Positions 16,763-26,752 of a stretch of 64,000 nt of DNA are shown piece by piece. Below the pieces are notes generated by a model. It was given only the letters and a program-made list of their open reading frames with translations. It did not search any database and had not been told where the DNA came from. A program made the translations under genes and the position numbers. The stretch is taken from the NCBI GenBank assembly GCA_045631525.1, contig JAZQUY010000009.1:1-64000 (forward strand), read 5' to 3'. Origin of the DNA: SIG440 sp045631525. GTDB taxonomy: Bacteria > Bacillota > Clostridia > Monoglobales > Monoglobaceae. The number at the start of each line of letters is the position of its first letter. Position 1 is the stretch's first letter.

Positions 16763-19700
16763 TTATGCCGAGGGAACAACCTCAACATCGCCATATTGAG
16801 CTGTACCTGTTCCTGCAGGAACAAGCTTACCAATGATAACGTTTTCTTTAAGTCCAACAAGCGGGTCAATCTTGCCTTTGATAGCAGCTTCCGTAAGAAC
16901 TCTTGTTGTTTCCTGGAAGGAAGCAGCTGACAGGAACGAATCTGTAGCAAGAGCCGCCTTTGTGATACCCATAAGAACTTCAGAATATTCTGCCTCGTGG
17001 CCGCCTTCTTCGCGGACACGCTCATTGATTCTTTCGAGTTCATAACGTTCAACCAAAGAACCGGTAAGAAGATTTGTATCACCTGCATCTTCAACCTTTA
17101 CCTTGTGCATCATCTGGCGGATAATAACCTCGATATGCTTATCGTTGATATCAACACCCTGAAGACGGTAAACACGCTGAACTTCCTGAATGAGATAATC
17201 CTGAACAGCTGTGTAGCCCTTGATAGTAAGGATATCATGAGGATTAATTGAACCTTCTGTGAGCTCGTCTCCGGCAACAATCATCTGGTCCTCTCTTACC
17301 TTGATACGTGAGCCATAAGGAATGAGGTATGTTGCGCTGTCACCGATTTCATCATTAAGAATAGTAACTTCACGTTTCTTCTTGTTCTCTGAAATTTTCA
17401 CACGACCGCCGATTTCCGCAATGATTGCAAGACCCTTAGGCTTTCTTGCTTCGAAAAGTTCTTCAACACGGGGGAGACCCTGTGTAATATCGTCACCCGC
17501 AACACCGCCGGCATGGAAAGTACGCATGGTAAGCTGTGTACCAGGTTCACCGATGGACTGTGCAGCAATAATACCAACAGATTCACCGATGTTAACCATT
17601 TCGCCATTAGCAAGGTTGTGTCCGTAACATTTTGCACAAACGCCCACTTTTGAACGGCACTTGAGTACGCTGCGGATTTTAACCTTTTCAACGCCTTTTG
17701 CTACGATTTCATCAGCCTTATCTGAGGAAATCATATCCCCTGCTTTGCAGAGAACATCGCCATTTTCAGCCACGACATCTTCACAAGCAAGACGGCCAAC
17801 AAGTCTGTCTTTGAGCTTTTCAATTATTTCATTTCCGTCTTTAATATCAGAAACAAAAATACCGTCATTTGTTCCACAATCGTCTTCACGGATAATAACT
17901 TCCTGAGAAACGTCAACCAGACGACGTGTAAGGTAACCTGAGTCGGCTGTACGGAGCGCTGTATCGGTAAGACCTTTACGAGCACCGTGTGTTGAAATGA
18001 AGTATTCAAGAACTGTAAGACCTTCACGGAAGTTAGCCTTAATCGGAATTTCGATTGTTCTACCTGATGTATCAGCCATAAGACCACGCATAGCAGCCAA
18101 CTGACGAACCTGGTTTACGCTACCACGGGCTCCGGAATTCGCCATCATAAAGATTGGGTTGAGCTCGTCGAGGTTCTTCATAAGAGCATCAGTAACCTTA
18201 TTTGAAGTTTCTGACCAAATCTGAATAACCTTCTGATAACGTTCCTCGTTGGTAAGAAGACCACGGAGATATTTCTTTGTAACCTTATCGATTTCGTCTT
18301 CTGCTTCCTTGAGGTAAACTTTCTTTTCAGCAGGAATTTCCATATCCGAAACACCAACAGTGATAGCACCGCGGGTTGAATATTTAAAGCCCATAGCCTT
18401 TACATCATCAAGGAGAGTAGCAGTTTCAGTGATGCCGTGAATTTTGATACTTCTGTCAATAATCTGACCAAGCTTTTTCTTGTCAACACGGAAAGCAACC
18501 TCCAACGCCAAAGCATTTTCAGGCTTGCTTCTGTCAACAAAACCAAGGTCCTGAGGAATCTTTTCATTGAATATAAGACGTCCAACTGTCGCATCAATGA
18601 TGCCGGTAACTGTCTCGCCGTTTATTTCGCGGCTCACTCTCACCTTGATAGGAGCGTGAAGTCCAACAGCACCATTGGCATATGCAAGTGTCGCCTCATT
18701 TTCAGAGCCAAATACCTTGCCTGCACCGATTTCATCATCAATCTGAATTGTGAGGTAATAACTTCCAAGTACCATATCCTGAGTAGGAACAGTAACAGGA
18801 TTACCATCCTGAGGTTTAAGAAGGTTATTCGCTGAAAGCATAAGGAATCTCGCTTCCGCCTGAGCTTCTGCTGAAAGGGGAAGGTGAACAGCCATCTGGT
18901 CACCGTCAAAGTCAGCATTAAACGCTGTACATACGAGAGGATGAAGTTTAAGAGCCTTCCCCTCAACAAGAACGGGTTCAAACGCCTGAATACCAAGTCT
19001 ATGGAGTGTAGGAGCACGGTTGAGAAGAACCGGATGCTCTGAAATTACGCTTTCAAGCACGTCCCAAACCTCGGGGCGCACACGTTCAACCATACGTTTT
19101 GCTGATTTTATATTGTGTGCAAGACCGTCTTCCACCAACTTTTTCATAACAAAGGGCTTGAAAAGTTCAAGAGCCATTTTCTTTGGAAGACCGCACTGAT
19201 AAATCTTGAGTTCAGGTCCAACAACGATAACACTACGGCCTGAATAGTCAACACGCTTACCAAGAAGGTTCTGACGAAAACGTCCCTGCTTACCTTTCAG
19301 CATATCTGAAAGCGACTTGAGAGGACGGTTTCCGGGGCCTGTAACGGGTCTGCCACGTCTTCCGTTGTCGATTAAAGCATCAACCGCTTCCTGAAGCATT
19401 CTCTTTTCGTTTCTTACGATAATTTCAGGAGCTCCAAGATCAAGAAGTTGTTTCAGTCGGTTGTTTCTGTTTATAACTCTTCTGTAAAGATCATTGAGGT
19501 CAGACGTTGCAAATCTGCCACCGTCAAGCTGAACCATAGGTCTGATTTCCGGAGGAATTACCGGAATAACAGGCATAATCATCCATTCAGGCTTGTTTCC
19601 TGACTGACGGAATGAGTCAACAACCTCAAGGCGTCTTACTGTTCTGATTTTCTTCTGACCCTTTGCGCCGTCAAGGTCAGCCTTAAGCTCTGCATAAAGT

Positions 19701-20260
19701 GTTTCAAGGTCAATAGCTTTAAGCATTTCAAGAACTGCTTCAGCACCCATACCTGCACGGAATGCATCGCTTCCGTATTTTTCACATTCTTCGCGATATT
19801 CCTTTTCGCTAAGAATCTGGTTTTTCATAAGACCGGTTTTGCCCGGGTCAATAACCACGTATGCTGCAAAATAGAGAACTTTCTCAAGAACTCTGGGTGA
19901 CATATCAAGGATAAGACCCATACGGCTGGGAATACCCTTGAAATACCAAATGTGTGAAACAGGAACAGCAAGCTCGATGTGTCCCATACGTTCACGCCGA
20001 ACCTTTGATCGTGTAACTTCAACGCCGCAGCGGTCGCAGACAACGCCCTTATAACGAACACGCTTATACTTTCCGCAGTTGCACTCCCAGTCTTTCTGTG
20101 GTCCAAAAATTCTTTCACAGAAAAGACCGTCCTTTTCGGGCTTTAATGTTCTGTAGTTTATTGTTTCCGGCTTTTTAACCTCACCGTGAGACCATTCTCT
20201 GATCTTTTCGGGTGAAGCAAGCCCTATCTGAATGGCATCAAAACTTTGATATTCTGACAT
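16763..20260 (-). CDS. rpoC: RNA polymerase subunit beta'
   Basis: Catalytic half of RNA polymerase. The 1165-residue protein has the N-terminal zinc ribbon (CNCGKYKR...CDRCG), the rudder/lid region, the active-site NADFDGDQ (three Mg-binding aspartates, about residue 447), a second zinc site (CRSKVGVC...CYGH) and the bridge-helix/trigger-loop part. The start is set at MSEYQSFDAIQIG because that is where family homology begins; a GTG nine codons upstream is an alternative. It follows rpoB after 93 bases. Confidence 0.97.
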   Translation of the reverse strand: MSEYQSFDAIQIGLASPEKIREWSHGEVKKPETINYRTLKPEKDGLFCERIFGPQKDWECNCGKYKRVRYKGVVCDRCGVEVTRSKVRRERMGHIELAVPVSHIWYFKGIPSRMGLILDMSPRVLEKVLYFAAYVVIDPGKTGLMKNQILSEKEYREECEKYGSDAFRAGMGAEAVLEMLKAIDLETLYAELKADLDGAKGQKKIRTVRRLEVVDSFRQSGNKPEWMIMPVIPVIPPEIRPMVQLDGGRFATSDLNDLYRRVINRNNRLKQLLDLGAPEIIVRNEKRMLQEAVDALIDNGRRGRPVTGPGNRPLKSLSDMLKGKQGRFRQNLLGKRVDYSGRSVIVVGPELKIYQCGLPKKMALELFKPFVMKKLVEDGLAHNIKSAKRMVERVRPEVWDVLESVISEHPVLLNRAPTLHRLGIQAFEPVLVEGKALKLHPLVCTAFNADFDGDQMAVHLPLSAEAQAEARFLMLSANNLLKPQDGNPVTVPTQDMVLGSYYLTIQIDDEIGAGKVFGSENEATLAYANGAVGLHAPIKVRVSREINGETVTGIIDATVGRLIFNEKIPQDLGFVDRSKPENALALEVAFRVDKKKLGQIIDRSIKIHGITETATLLDDVKAMGFKYSTRGAITVGVSDMEIPAEKKVYLKEAEDEIDKVTKKYLRGLLTNEERYQKVIQIWSETSNKVTDALMKNLDELNPIFMMANSGARGSVNQVRQLAAMRGLMADTSGRTIEIPIKANFREGLTVLEYFISTHGARKGLTDTALRTADSGYLTRRLVDVSQEVIIREDDCGTNDGIFVSDIKDGNEIIEKLKDRLVGRLACEDVVAENGDVLCKAGDMISSDKADEIVAKGVEKVKIRSVLKCRSKVGVCAKCYGHNLANGEMVNIGESVGIIAAQSIGEPGTQLTMRTFHAGGVAGDDITQGLPRVEELFEARKPKGLAIIAEIGGRVKISENKKKREVTILNDEIGDSATYLIPYGSRIKVREDQMIVAGDELTEGSINPHDILTIKGYTAVQDYLIQEVQRVYRLQGVDINDKHIEVIIRQMMHKVKVEDAGDTNLLTGSLVERYELERINERVREEGGHEAEYSEVLMGITKAALATDSFLSAASFQETTRVLTEAAIKGKIDPLVGLKENVIIGKLVPAGTGTAQYGDVEVVPSA

Positions 20261-20353
20261 ACAATAATCACTCGACTTTCTGCTCACAAATATATCAAAT
20301 TCCTGTCTCCGCTATGAGCGACAGAGAAATCAGGTTGTAAAAATCAACTAAAA

Positions 20354-23300
20354 TTAAAGTTCTTCGTCTGATTCGTCAAGGTCTTCTGCATCAAGTGCAG
20401 CAAAAGCTTCAGCCATCATATCAAAGCCGCTGCCTTCAAGATCATCGTCCGCATCTTCCTCTTCTTCATCAAAGTCATAGAAGATTTCTTCGTCAAGAAG
20501 GTCACTTTCTGCATTTTCAGGGGAAATTGCTGCCGGAGCATCCTCAGGCGCATCCTCTGCTCTGTCAATTTTTACTGGTAAATCGTCACCGTCTTCGTCG
20601 GTACATTCCTTAAGGAATACTTCGTCGCCGTTAGAATCAAGAACCTTAACATCGAGAGCAAGACTCTGGAGTTCTTTGATAAGAACTTTGAAGGATTCAG
20701 GAATACCGGGCTTTGGAATGTTTTCGCCCTTAACGATTGCTTCGTAAGTTTTAACACGGCCAACAACGTCATCGGATTTAACTGTCAGAATTTCCTGAAG
20801 TGTATATGCCGCACCATAAGCTTCGAGTGCCCAAACTTCCATTTCACCAAATCTCTGACCACCGAACTGAGCTTTACCACCAAGCGGCTGCTGAGTAACC
20901 AGTGAGTAAGGACCGGTAGAACGTGCATGGATTTTATCATCAACAAGGTGGGCAAGCTTTAACATATGCATATAACCAACAGTTACGCGATTGTCAAAAG
21001 GCTCACCTGTTCGACCGTCATAGAGAACAGTCTTTCCGTCACGCTCATAGCCTGCCTGTTCCAAAGCATCCATAATATCATCTTCGTTTGCACCATCAAA
21101 TACAGGAGTTGCAACCTTCCAGCCGAGGGCCTTTGCCGCATAGCCAAGGTGAACTTCAAGCACCTGACCGATATTCATACGCGAAGGAACGCCGAGGGGG
21201 TTGAGAACAATCTGGAGCGGTGTGCCATCAGGAAGGAAAGGCATATCTTCTTCAGGAAGAATTCTTGAAATAACACCCTTGTTTCCGTGGCGGCCCGCCA
21301 TTTTGTCACCAACAGAGATTTTTCTCTTCTGGGCAATGTAGCAACGAACTATCTGGGTAACACCAGGAGGAAGCTCGTCGCTGTTTTCACGGGTAAACAC
21401 TTTTACGTCAACAATGATACCATATTCACCATGAGGAACACGGAGTGAGGTATCACGAACTTCACGTGCCTTTTCACCAAAGATTGCACGGAGAAGTCTT
21501 TCTTCGGCACTGAGTTCTGTTTCGCCCTTTGGTGTAACCTTACCAACCAATATATCACCGCTTGAAACCTCGGCACCGATACGGATAATACCACGCTCGT
21601 CCAAATCCTTAAGAGCGTCTTCGCCCACGTTTGGAATGTCACGTGTAATTTCCTCCGGACCAAGCTTTGTATCACGGGATTCGATTTCATATTCTTCAAT
21701 ATGAATTGAAGTAAGAAGATCATCGCGAACAAGCTGTTCACTGATGAGCATAGCATCTTCATAGTTATAACCTTCCCAGGTCATAAAGCCAATGAGAATA
21801 TTTCGTCCAAGACCTATTTCACCGTTCTGGGTTGATGGGCCGTCAGCAATGATGTCGCCTTTTTCAACGTGTTCACCCGCTGAAACAATGGGGCGCTGGT
21901 TGATGCACATACCCTGGTTTGAACGCATGAATTTGATAAGCTTGTATGTGTCGGTATCGCCGTCATCTGTCTTGATTTCAATCTGACGTGCAGAAACTTT
22001 TGTAACCGTACCGCTGTTTTTCGCGAGAACACAGACACCTGAGTCTTTTGCTGTCTTGTGTTCCATACCTGTACCGATAATCGGTGATTCAGGAACAAGA
22101 AGCGGAACTGCCTGACGCTGCATGTTTGAACCCATCAGGGCACGGTTAGCGTCGTCATTTTCAAGGAATGGAATCATCGCTGTAGCGATTGAAGTAACCT
22201 GTCTTGGAGATACGTCCATATAGTCAACCACGCATTTTCCGGGTTCTGCTGAAACCTCAAGGAATTCATCTCTGTATCTGGTAACAACCTTTTTAGCGAT
22301 AAACTTGTTGTTTTCGTCAAGTTCTTCGTTTGCCTGAGCAATGTAGAAACCATCTTCCGTGTCCGCAGCCATATATTCAACCACGTCAGTAACGCAGCCG
22401 GTCGCTTTGTCAACCTTGCGGTAAGGAGCTTCAATGAAGCCGTATTCATTTACCTTTGCAAAACCTGAGAGTGAGTTGATAAGACCGATGTTCGGACCTT
22501 CAGGAGTTTCAATAGGACACATACGTCCATAGTGTGAATGGTGAACGTCACGAACTTCCACGCCGGCACGTTCTCTTGAAAGACCACCGGGGCCAAGTGC
22601 TGAAAGTCTTCTCTTGTGAGTAAGCTCACCAAGTGGGTTAATCTGGTCCATAAACTGTGAAAGCTGTGATGAACCAAAGAATTCTTTAATTGCTGATGTC
22701 ACAGGACGGATGTTGATAAGTGTCTGTGGTGTAACAACGTCCAAATCCTGAGTTGACATTCTTTCACGAACAACACGTTCCATTCTTGAAAGACCGATTC
22801 TGAACTGGTTTTGAAGAAGCTCACCAACAGAGCGCAAACGACGGTTTCCAAGATGGTCAATATCATCCACCGTGCCAACACCTGCAGCAAGGTTTCCTAC
22901 ATAAGAGATAGAAGCCATTATGTCATCAACCAGAATGTGCTTTGGAATAAGCTCGTCACGTCTGTCACGAAGAGCCGCCTTGAATTCGTCAGAATTCACA
23001 TCAGGGAACTCGTCCATAATTTCTTTAAGAACTGTATAACGCACCTTTTCGTTGATACCGTATTCTCTTGGGTTGTAATCAACCATCGAAGCAAGGTCTG
23101 TCATTCCGTTTGAAATAACACGAGTCTTGTGTTCGTCATCAACTTTAAGTGTGATTGCGTTTACATTTGCTTTTTCAAGAGCGAGAGCTATTTCATGGGT
23201 GATTGTTTCGCCCTCTGAAACAAGAAGCTCGCCTGTTTCTTTGTCAACAATTGTTTCAGCAGAAACATGACCTGTAATTCGTGCAGCGAGCGCCAGCTTT

Positions 23301-24127
23301 TTGTTGAACTTATAACGTCCAACACGTGCCAAGTCATATCTCTTGGGGTCAAAGAAGAGGTTTGTAATAAGTGATTTTGCACTTTCAACCGTTGGGGGTT
23401 CGCCCGGACGGAGTTTTCTGTAAATTTCAAGAAGACCTTCTTCAACTGTTTTTGTAGTGTCCTTTTCCATTGTGCTCATAATGCGATCATCTTCACCAAA
23501 TAGGTCAATGATTTCAGCATCTGTGCCAAAGCCAAGGGCACGGATAAGAACAGTGATTGGAGTCTTTCTCATTTTGTCAATCTTTACGTGGAAGATGTCG
23601 TTGCTGTCAGTTTCATATTCAAGCCATGCACCACGGTTGGGAATAACCTGAGATGAGAAAAGTTTCTTTCCGATTTTATCAAACTTTTCAGCAAAATACA
23701 CGCTTGGGGCGCGGACAAGCTGGCTGACAATAACACGTTCAGCACCGTTTATGATAAAGGTGCCTGAGGGTGTCATGATGGGGAAATCACCCATAAAAAT
23801 TTCCTGTTCCTTGACTTCACCGGTTTCCTTATTGATAAGACGCACCTTTACTCTGAGGGGAGCAGCGTATGTAGCGTCACGCTCTTTGCACTCCTCAATG
23901 TCATATTTTGGGGTCATATCTATTCTGTAATCAACAAATTCCAGAATAAGGTTTCCCGCATAGTCAGTGATAGGTGACACATCGTGGAATACTTCTTTCA
24001 GACCTTCTTCCAGAAACCAGTCATAAGAATTTTTCTGGATTTCGATAAGATTGGGCATGTCAATAACTTCCCTAATCTTACCATAGCTCATTCGGGTATT
24101 TTTGCCAAGTTGCACCGGATGTACCAT
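20354..24127 (-). CDS. rpoB: RNA polymerase subunit beta
   Basis: The 1257-residue protein contains the complete beta-subunit fork, including the rifampicin-pocket region (SSQLSQFMDQ and THKRRLSALGPGG), the GDKMAGRHGNKG and the C-terminal GGKAQFGGQRFGEME clamp-interacting segment. The C-terminal tail of about 60 residues is strongly acidic (Asp/Glu-rich), longer than in Escherichia coli. GAGGTG precedes the ATG. Usually rplJL lie directly upstream in Firmicutes; here rsmA diverges instead, so rpoBC form their own unit with two candidate promoters. Confidence 0.97.
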   Translation of the reverse strand: MVHPVQLGKNTRMSYGKIREVIDMPNLIEIQKNSYDWFLEEGLKEVFHDVSPITDYAGNLILEFVDYRIDMTPKYDIEECKERDATYAAPLRVKVRLINKETGEVKEQEIFMGDFPIMTPSGTFIINGAERVIVSQLVRAPSVYFAEKFDKIGKKLFSSQVIPNRGAWLEYETDSNDIFHVKIDKMRKTPITVLIRALGFGTDAEIIDLFGEDDRIMSTMEKDTTKTVEEGLLEIYRKLRPGEPPTVESAKSLITNLFFDPKRYDLARVGRYKFNKKLALAARITGHVSAETIVDKETGELLVSEGETITHEIALALEKANVNAITLKVDDEHKTRVISNGMTDLASMVDYNPREYGINEKVRYTVLKEIMDEFPDVNSDEFKAALRDRRDELIPKHILVDDIMASISYVGNLAAGVGTVDDIDHLGNRRLRSVGELLQNQFRIGLSRMERVVRERMSTQDLDVVTPQTLINIRPVTSAIKEFFGSSQLSQFMDQINPLGELTHKRRLSALGPGGLSRERAGVEVRDVHHSHYGRMCPIETPEGPNIGLINSLSGFAKVNEYGFIEAPYRKVDKATGCVTDVVEYMAADTEDGFYIAQANEELDENNKFIAKKVVTRYRDEFLEVSAEPGKCVVDYMDVSPRQVTSIATAMIPFLENDDANRALMGSNMQRQAVPLLVPESPIIGTGMEHKTAKDSGVCVLAKNSGTVTKVSARQIEIKTDDGDTDTYKLIKFMRSNQGMCINQRPIVSAGEHVEKGDIIADGPSTQNGEIGLGRNILIGFMTWEGYNYEDAMLISEQLVRDDLLTSIHIEEYEIESRDTKLGPEEITRDIPNVGEDALKDLDERGIIRIGAEVSSGDILVGKVTPKGETELSAEERLLRAIFGEKAREVRDTSLRVPHGEYGIIVDVKVFTRENSDELPPGVTQIVRCYIAQKRKISVGDKMAGRHGNKGVISRILPEEDMPFLPDGTPLQIVLNPLGVPSRMNIGQVLEVHLGYAAKALGWKVATPVFDGANEDDIMDALEQAGYERDGKTVLYDGRTGEPFDNRVTVGYMHMLKLAHLVDDKIHARSTGPYSLVTQQPLGGKAQFGGQRFGEMEVWALEAYGAAYTLQEILTVKSDDVVGRVKTYEAIVKGENIPKPGIPESFKVLIKELQSLALDVKVLDSNGDEVFLKECTDEDGDDLPVKIDRAEDAPEDAPAAISPENAESDLLDEEIFYDFDEEEEDADDDLEGSGFDMMAEAFAALDAEDLDESDEEL

Positions 24128-24177
24128 AAAATAATCACCTCTTCGTAATATTTGCCGTTCGGCTTTTGCCCAACAGA

Positions 24178-24216
24178 ATAGTATATAAACTCATATAGCG
24201 ACACAATATATTGTGG
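24178..24216 (-). promoter_or_regulatory. Proximal rpoB promoter overlapped by an NrdR-type palindrome
   Basis: Minus strand TTGTGT (24206-24201), 17 bp, TACTAT (24183-24178). The -35 lies in a perfect 14-bp palindrome CACAATATATTGTG (24202-24215). The 16-mer at 24201-24216 fits 15 of 16 positions of the NrdR consensus, better than either nrdD box. No clear second box at 31-32 bp. Confidence 0.55.
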
Positions 24217-24362
24217 GATTTTTGCCATATCTGGAAAAAATTTCACAAAAATATTTTAAACAACTATTGCATTTTTCATACACTTATGCTATACTGCAAA
24301 TACAGCAAAAAATAAGGGTAAAATTGAAAAATACGCAAAAGTATGCACTATAATAGACTGAC

Positions 24363-24391
24363 ATTATATCATATGGTTTTGCCTTTGTCAA
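24363..24391 (-). promoter_or_regulatory. Distal rpoB promoter
   Basis: Minus strand TTGACA (24391-24386), 17 bp, TATAAT (24368-24363): perfect hexamers. Transcripts would have a leader of about 230 bases that includes the palindrome at 24201-24216. Confidence 0.8.
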
Positions 24392-24430
24392 TATTTTTTG
24401 CAAAATTTTGGTGAAAATATTATTTTGCTT

Positions 24431-24457
24431 GGACATTGGACAATTCGGACAATGTCC
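24431..24457. other. Inverted repeat upstream of rsmA
   Basis: GGACATTG and CAATGTCC flank 11 bases and lie just before the rsmA ribosome site. It may be a leader hairpin or operator; no known family recognised. The remaining 24220-24360 stretch is AT-rich with nothing else I can support. Confidence 0.4.
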
Positions 24458-24490
24458 ATTTGTTTCATATTTAGGGGAGGTTGACAAGAT

Positions 24491-25354
24491 TTGGAGCTAT
24501 ACAATCCGTCTCAGCTTAAAAAAGCAATCGAAAGCTTCGGTTTTTCTTTTTCAAAATCACTGGGTCAGAACTTTCTTATAGATAAGAACGTTCTTGATAG
24601 CATTGTGGCTGCATCCGGTGTTTCAAAAGACTCCTGTGCCCTTGAAATCGGTCCGGGAGCAGGGGTTCTCACAAGAGAATTGGCAAAGGCTTCAAAATCG
24701 GTTGTTGCGATTGAGATTGACAAGAGCCTTATGCCCCTTCTTGACCACACTTTGGGCGAATTTGACAACGTAAAGGTGGTCAACGAGGATATCCTCAAGG
24801 TTGATTTGAAAGCATTGATTGAAGAAAACTTCGGGGATGGCGATGTCCACGTTGTCGCAAACCTTCCTTATTACATAACAACCCCAATTATAATGAAATT
24901 TCTCGAAGAAAACGTAAAAATCAAATCCCTCACCGTTATGGTACAAAAGGAAGTTGCCGACCGAATGGCAGCACTCCCCGGCGGAAAAGACTATGGTGCA
25001 CTGTCCCTTGCGGTACAGTTTTATACTGTCCCCAAAATAGTGGCAAAAGCCGAGCCACACTGCTTTATGCCACAACCAAAGGTGGCTTCGGTGGTGATAA
25101 GACTTGCCGTGACCGATGAACCAACAGTAAATGTAAAAAACAAGAAACTGATGTTTGCAATAATAAAATCGGCTTTTGGACAGCGGAGAAAGACACTTCT
25201 CAACGCCCTTTCAAAAAGCCCATATATAAATATAGAAAAAGAAAAACTTTTATCTGCCCTCTCAGAGCTTGGCTTTGACCAAAGTATCCGAGGGGAAAAA
25301 CTGAGCCTTTCAGACTTTGCAAGGCTTTCGGATTATCTTGAGGAGGAAAAATAA
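24491..25354 (+). CDS. rsmA: 16S rRNA dimethyladenosine transferase
   Basis: Dimethylates two adjacent adenines near the 3' end of 16S rRNA in late small-subunit assembly; loss confers kasugamycin resistance. The 287-residue protein shows SLGQNFLID, the SAM-binding EIGPGAGVLT, and the catalytic NLPYYI. It uses a TTG start, 10 bases after GGGGAGG; no ATG in frame fits. Followed two bases after its stop by yhbY. Confidence 0.96.
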   Translation: MELYNPSQLKKAIESFGFSFSKSLGQNFLIDKNVLDSIVAASGVSKDSCALEIGPGAGVLTRELAKASKSVVAIEIDKSLMPLLDHTLGEFDNVKVVNEDILKVDLKALIEENFGDGDVHVVANLPYYITTPIIMKFLEENVKIKSLTVMVQKEVADRMAALPGGKDYGALSLAVQFYTVPKIVAKAEPHCFMPQPKVASVVIRLAVTDEPTVNVKNKKLMFAIIKSAFGQRRKTLLNALSKSPYINIEKEKLLSALSELGFDQSIRGEKLSLSDFARLSDYLEEEK

Positions 25355-25355
25355 A

Positions 25356-25637
25356 ATGACAAGCAAAGAAAGAGCATACCTTCGCGGACTTGCAAGCCAA
25401 ATCCCGAGTCTTTATCAGGTGGGAAAGGACGGCATCGGCGAAAATATGATTGAGCAGATAAAAAATGCACTTGCTGCCCGTGAACTTATAAAGGTTCACG
25501 TTCTTGAAAATTCTATGATGACAGCAAGAGAAGCAGCAGAAGAACTTGCAAAGGAAACCGCATCTCAGGTTGTTCAGGTCATCGGCAACAAGTTTGTTCT
25601 TTACAAACGCACCGACAAAAACCTTTGTGAAATGTAA
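25356..25637 (+). CDS. YhbY-type RNA-binding protein
   Basis: A 93-residue CRS1-YhbY (CRM) domain protein: MTSKERAYLRGLA, a GKDGIGENM loop corresponding to the GxxG RNA-contact motif, and the final VLYKR strand. Members bind pre-50S particles and assist ribosome assembly. The start at 25356 has AGGAGG 9 bases upstream; longer reading frames run into rsmA. It forms an operon with rsmA. Confidence 0.9.
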   Translation: MTSKERAYLRGLASQIPSLYQVGKDGIGENMIEQIKNALAARELIKVHVLENSMMTAREAAEELAKETASQVVQVIGNKFVLYKRTDKNLCEM

Positions 25638-25675
25638 AATCTTTGCAAATTCGACGTTATATCAATATGGATTTA

Positions 25676-25704
25676 TTGACGCTGCCTGAAAACAGTGATA
25701 TAAT
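25676..25704 (+). promoter_or_regulatory. Promoter of the LCP-csaB unit
   Basis: TTGACG, 17 bp, TATAAT (25699-25704). It lies where a longer reading of the next gene would begin, which supports the internal start at 25767. Confidence 0.8.
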
Positions 25705-25766
25705 TGAAAAAATCCTGTTTATTTTATCGACAAAAAATTTGTTTTACAGAAAGAAATGGTTTTGAT

Positions 25767-26735
25767 ATGTTCAGCAAAAAAGGAAAAACAATTTTAGCTT
25801 TCATATGTGTTTTGTGTCTGGTGGTTGCTACCACCGGGGGAGTTTTGTCTGCCAAGCTACTTGCAAATCTCTATCTTGGCGAGGGCATAACTCTTGCTTC
25901 CCTTGACAAACAATCAGACGGCGTGGGCATTGTCAACATTCTACTTCTTGGCGTTGACGAGGGCGGAATGCGCAGTGACACCATTATGCTGGTGAGTATG
26001 AACGGCAGAACAAAGGATGTAAACATCATTTCCATTCCCCGTGACACACGAATTCCTATGGGGAAAGGCTATCAGAAAATAAACGCCGCCATTGGCGTGG
26101 GTGCGTCCGAAGTCAAACGTGGAAACCTTCAGGAGCCTGAAGAACTCAGCGTTCAAAAGGTAAAGCTTATCACCGGGCTTCCTATTCATTATTTTATGAG
26201 TGTAAACTTTGACGGCTTTAAGGAAATAATTGATGCCCTCGGCGGCGTTGATTTCAACATTCCTTTCCATATGAAGTACGACGATCCCGTTCAGAATCTT
26301 CACATCGACCTAAAACCTGGCATGCAGCACCTTGACGGCAAGGCCGCTCACGATTTTATGAGATTCCGGCAGGGTAACCCCGGATACAAAGGTTATGTAA
26401 CAGGGGACTTGGGAAGAATAGAAGCACAGCAGGCATTCATAAAAGAGCTTATCAATCAGAAGCTCCAGCCAAAATATTTACTTAAAGCAAAAGATATTTT
26501 TGATGTTGTCTGTGATAACGTAAGAACAAACTACACGGCAAAGGATTTGCTTTCCCACCTTGGCACAATCAGCAAGATTTCATCCGAAAATGTTACTATG
26601 CATCAGCTGCCTGGCTATCCGCAGACAATAAACGGAATTTCATATTATATTTGCGATACCGCAAAAATGACAAAGCTTGCAGAAGACTTTTTCAGTCCAC
26701 GGGCAAAGGATAACAATGAGCCCAAAAATAAATAA
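25767..26735 (+). CDS. LytR-CpsA-Psr family wall-polymer ligase
   Basis: A 322-residue membrane-anchored protein: one N-terminal membrane helix (about residues 7-29) and an extracytoplasmic LCP domain with NILLLGVDEGG, the RSDTIMLVS segment (catalytic/Mg Asp and Arg), IPRDTR and the MRFRQ motif that binds the pyrophosphate lipid. LCP enzymes attach teichoic acids or other secondary polymers to peptidoglycan. The following gene encodes wall-polymer glycosylation/pyruvylation functions 17 bases downstream, which fits a shared secondary-polymer pathway. Confidence 0.93.
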   Translation: MFSKKGKTILAFICVLCLVVATTGGVLSAKLLANLYLGEGITLASLDKQSDGVGIVNILLLGVDEGGMRSDTIMLVSMNGRTKDVNIISIPRDTRIPMGKGYQKINAAIGVGASEVKRGNLQEPEELSVQKVKLITGLPIHYFMSVNFDGFKEIIDALGGVDFNIPFHMKYDDPVQNLHIDLKPGMQHLDGKAAHDFMRFRQGNPGYKGYVTGDLGRIEAQQAFIKELINQKLQPKYLLKAKDIFDVVCDNVRTNYTAKDLLSHLGTISKISSENVTMHQLPGYPQTINGISYYICDTAKMTKLAEDFFSPRAKDNNEPKNK

Positions 26736-26752
26736 AGGACAGGGATTTTTGT

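Noticed and set aside
20395..24500. Many long reading frames antisense to rpoB, rpoC and glnN (up to ~120 codons)
   Set aside because: They are shadows of highly conserved coding sequence, without ribosome sites or promoters and with no recognisable products.
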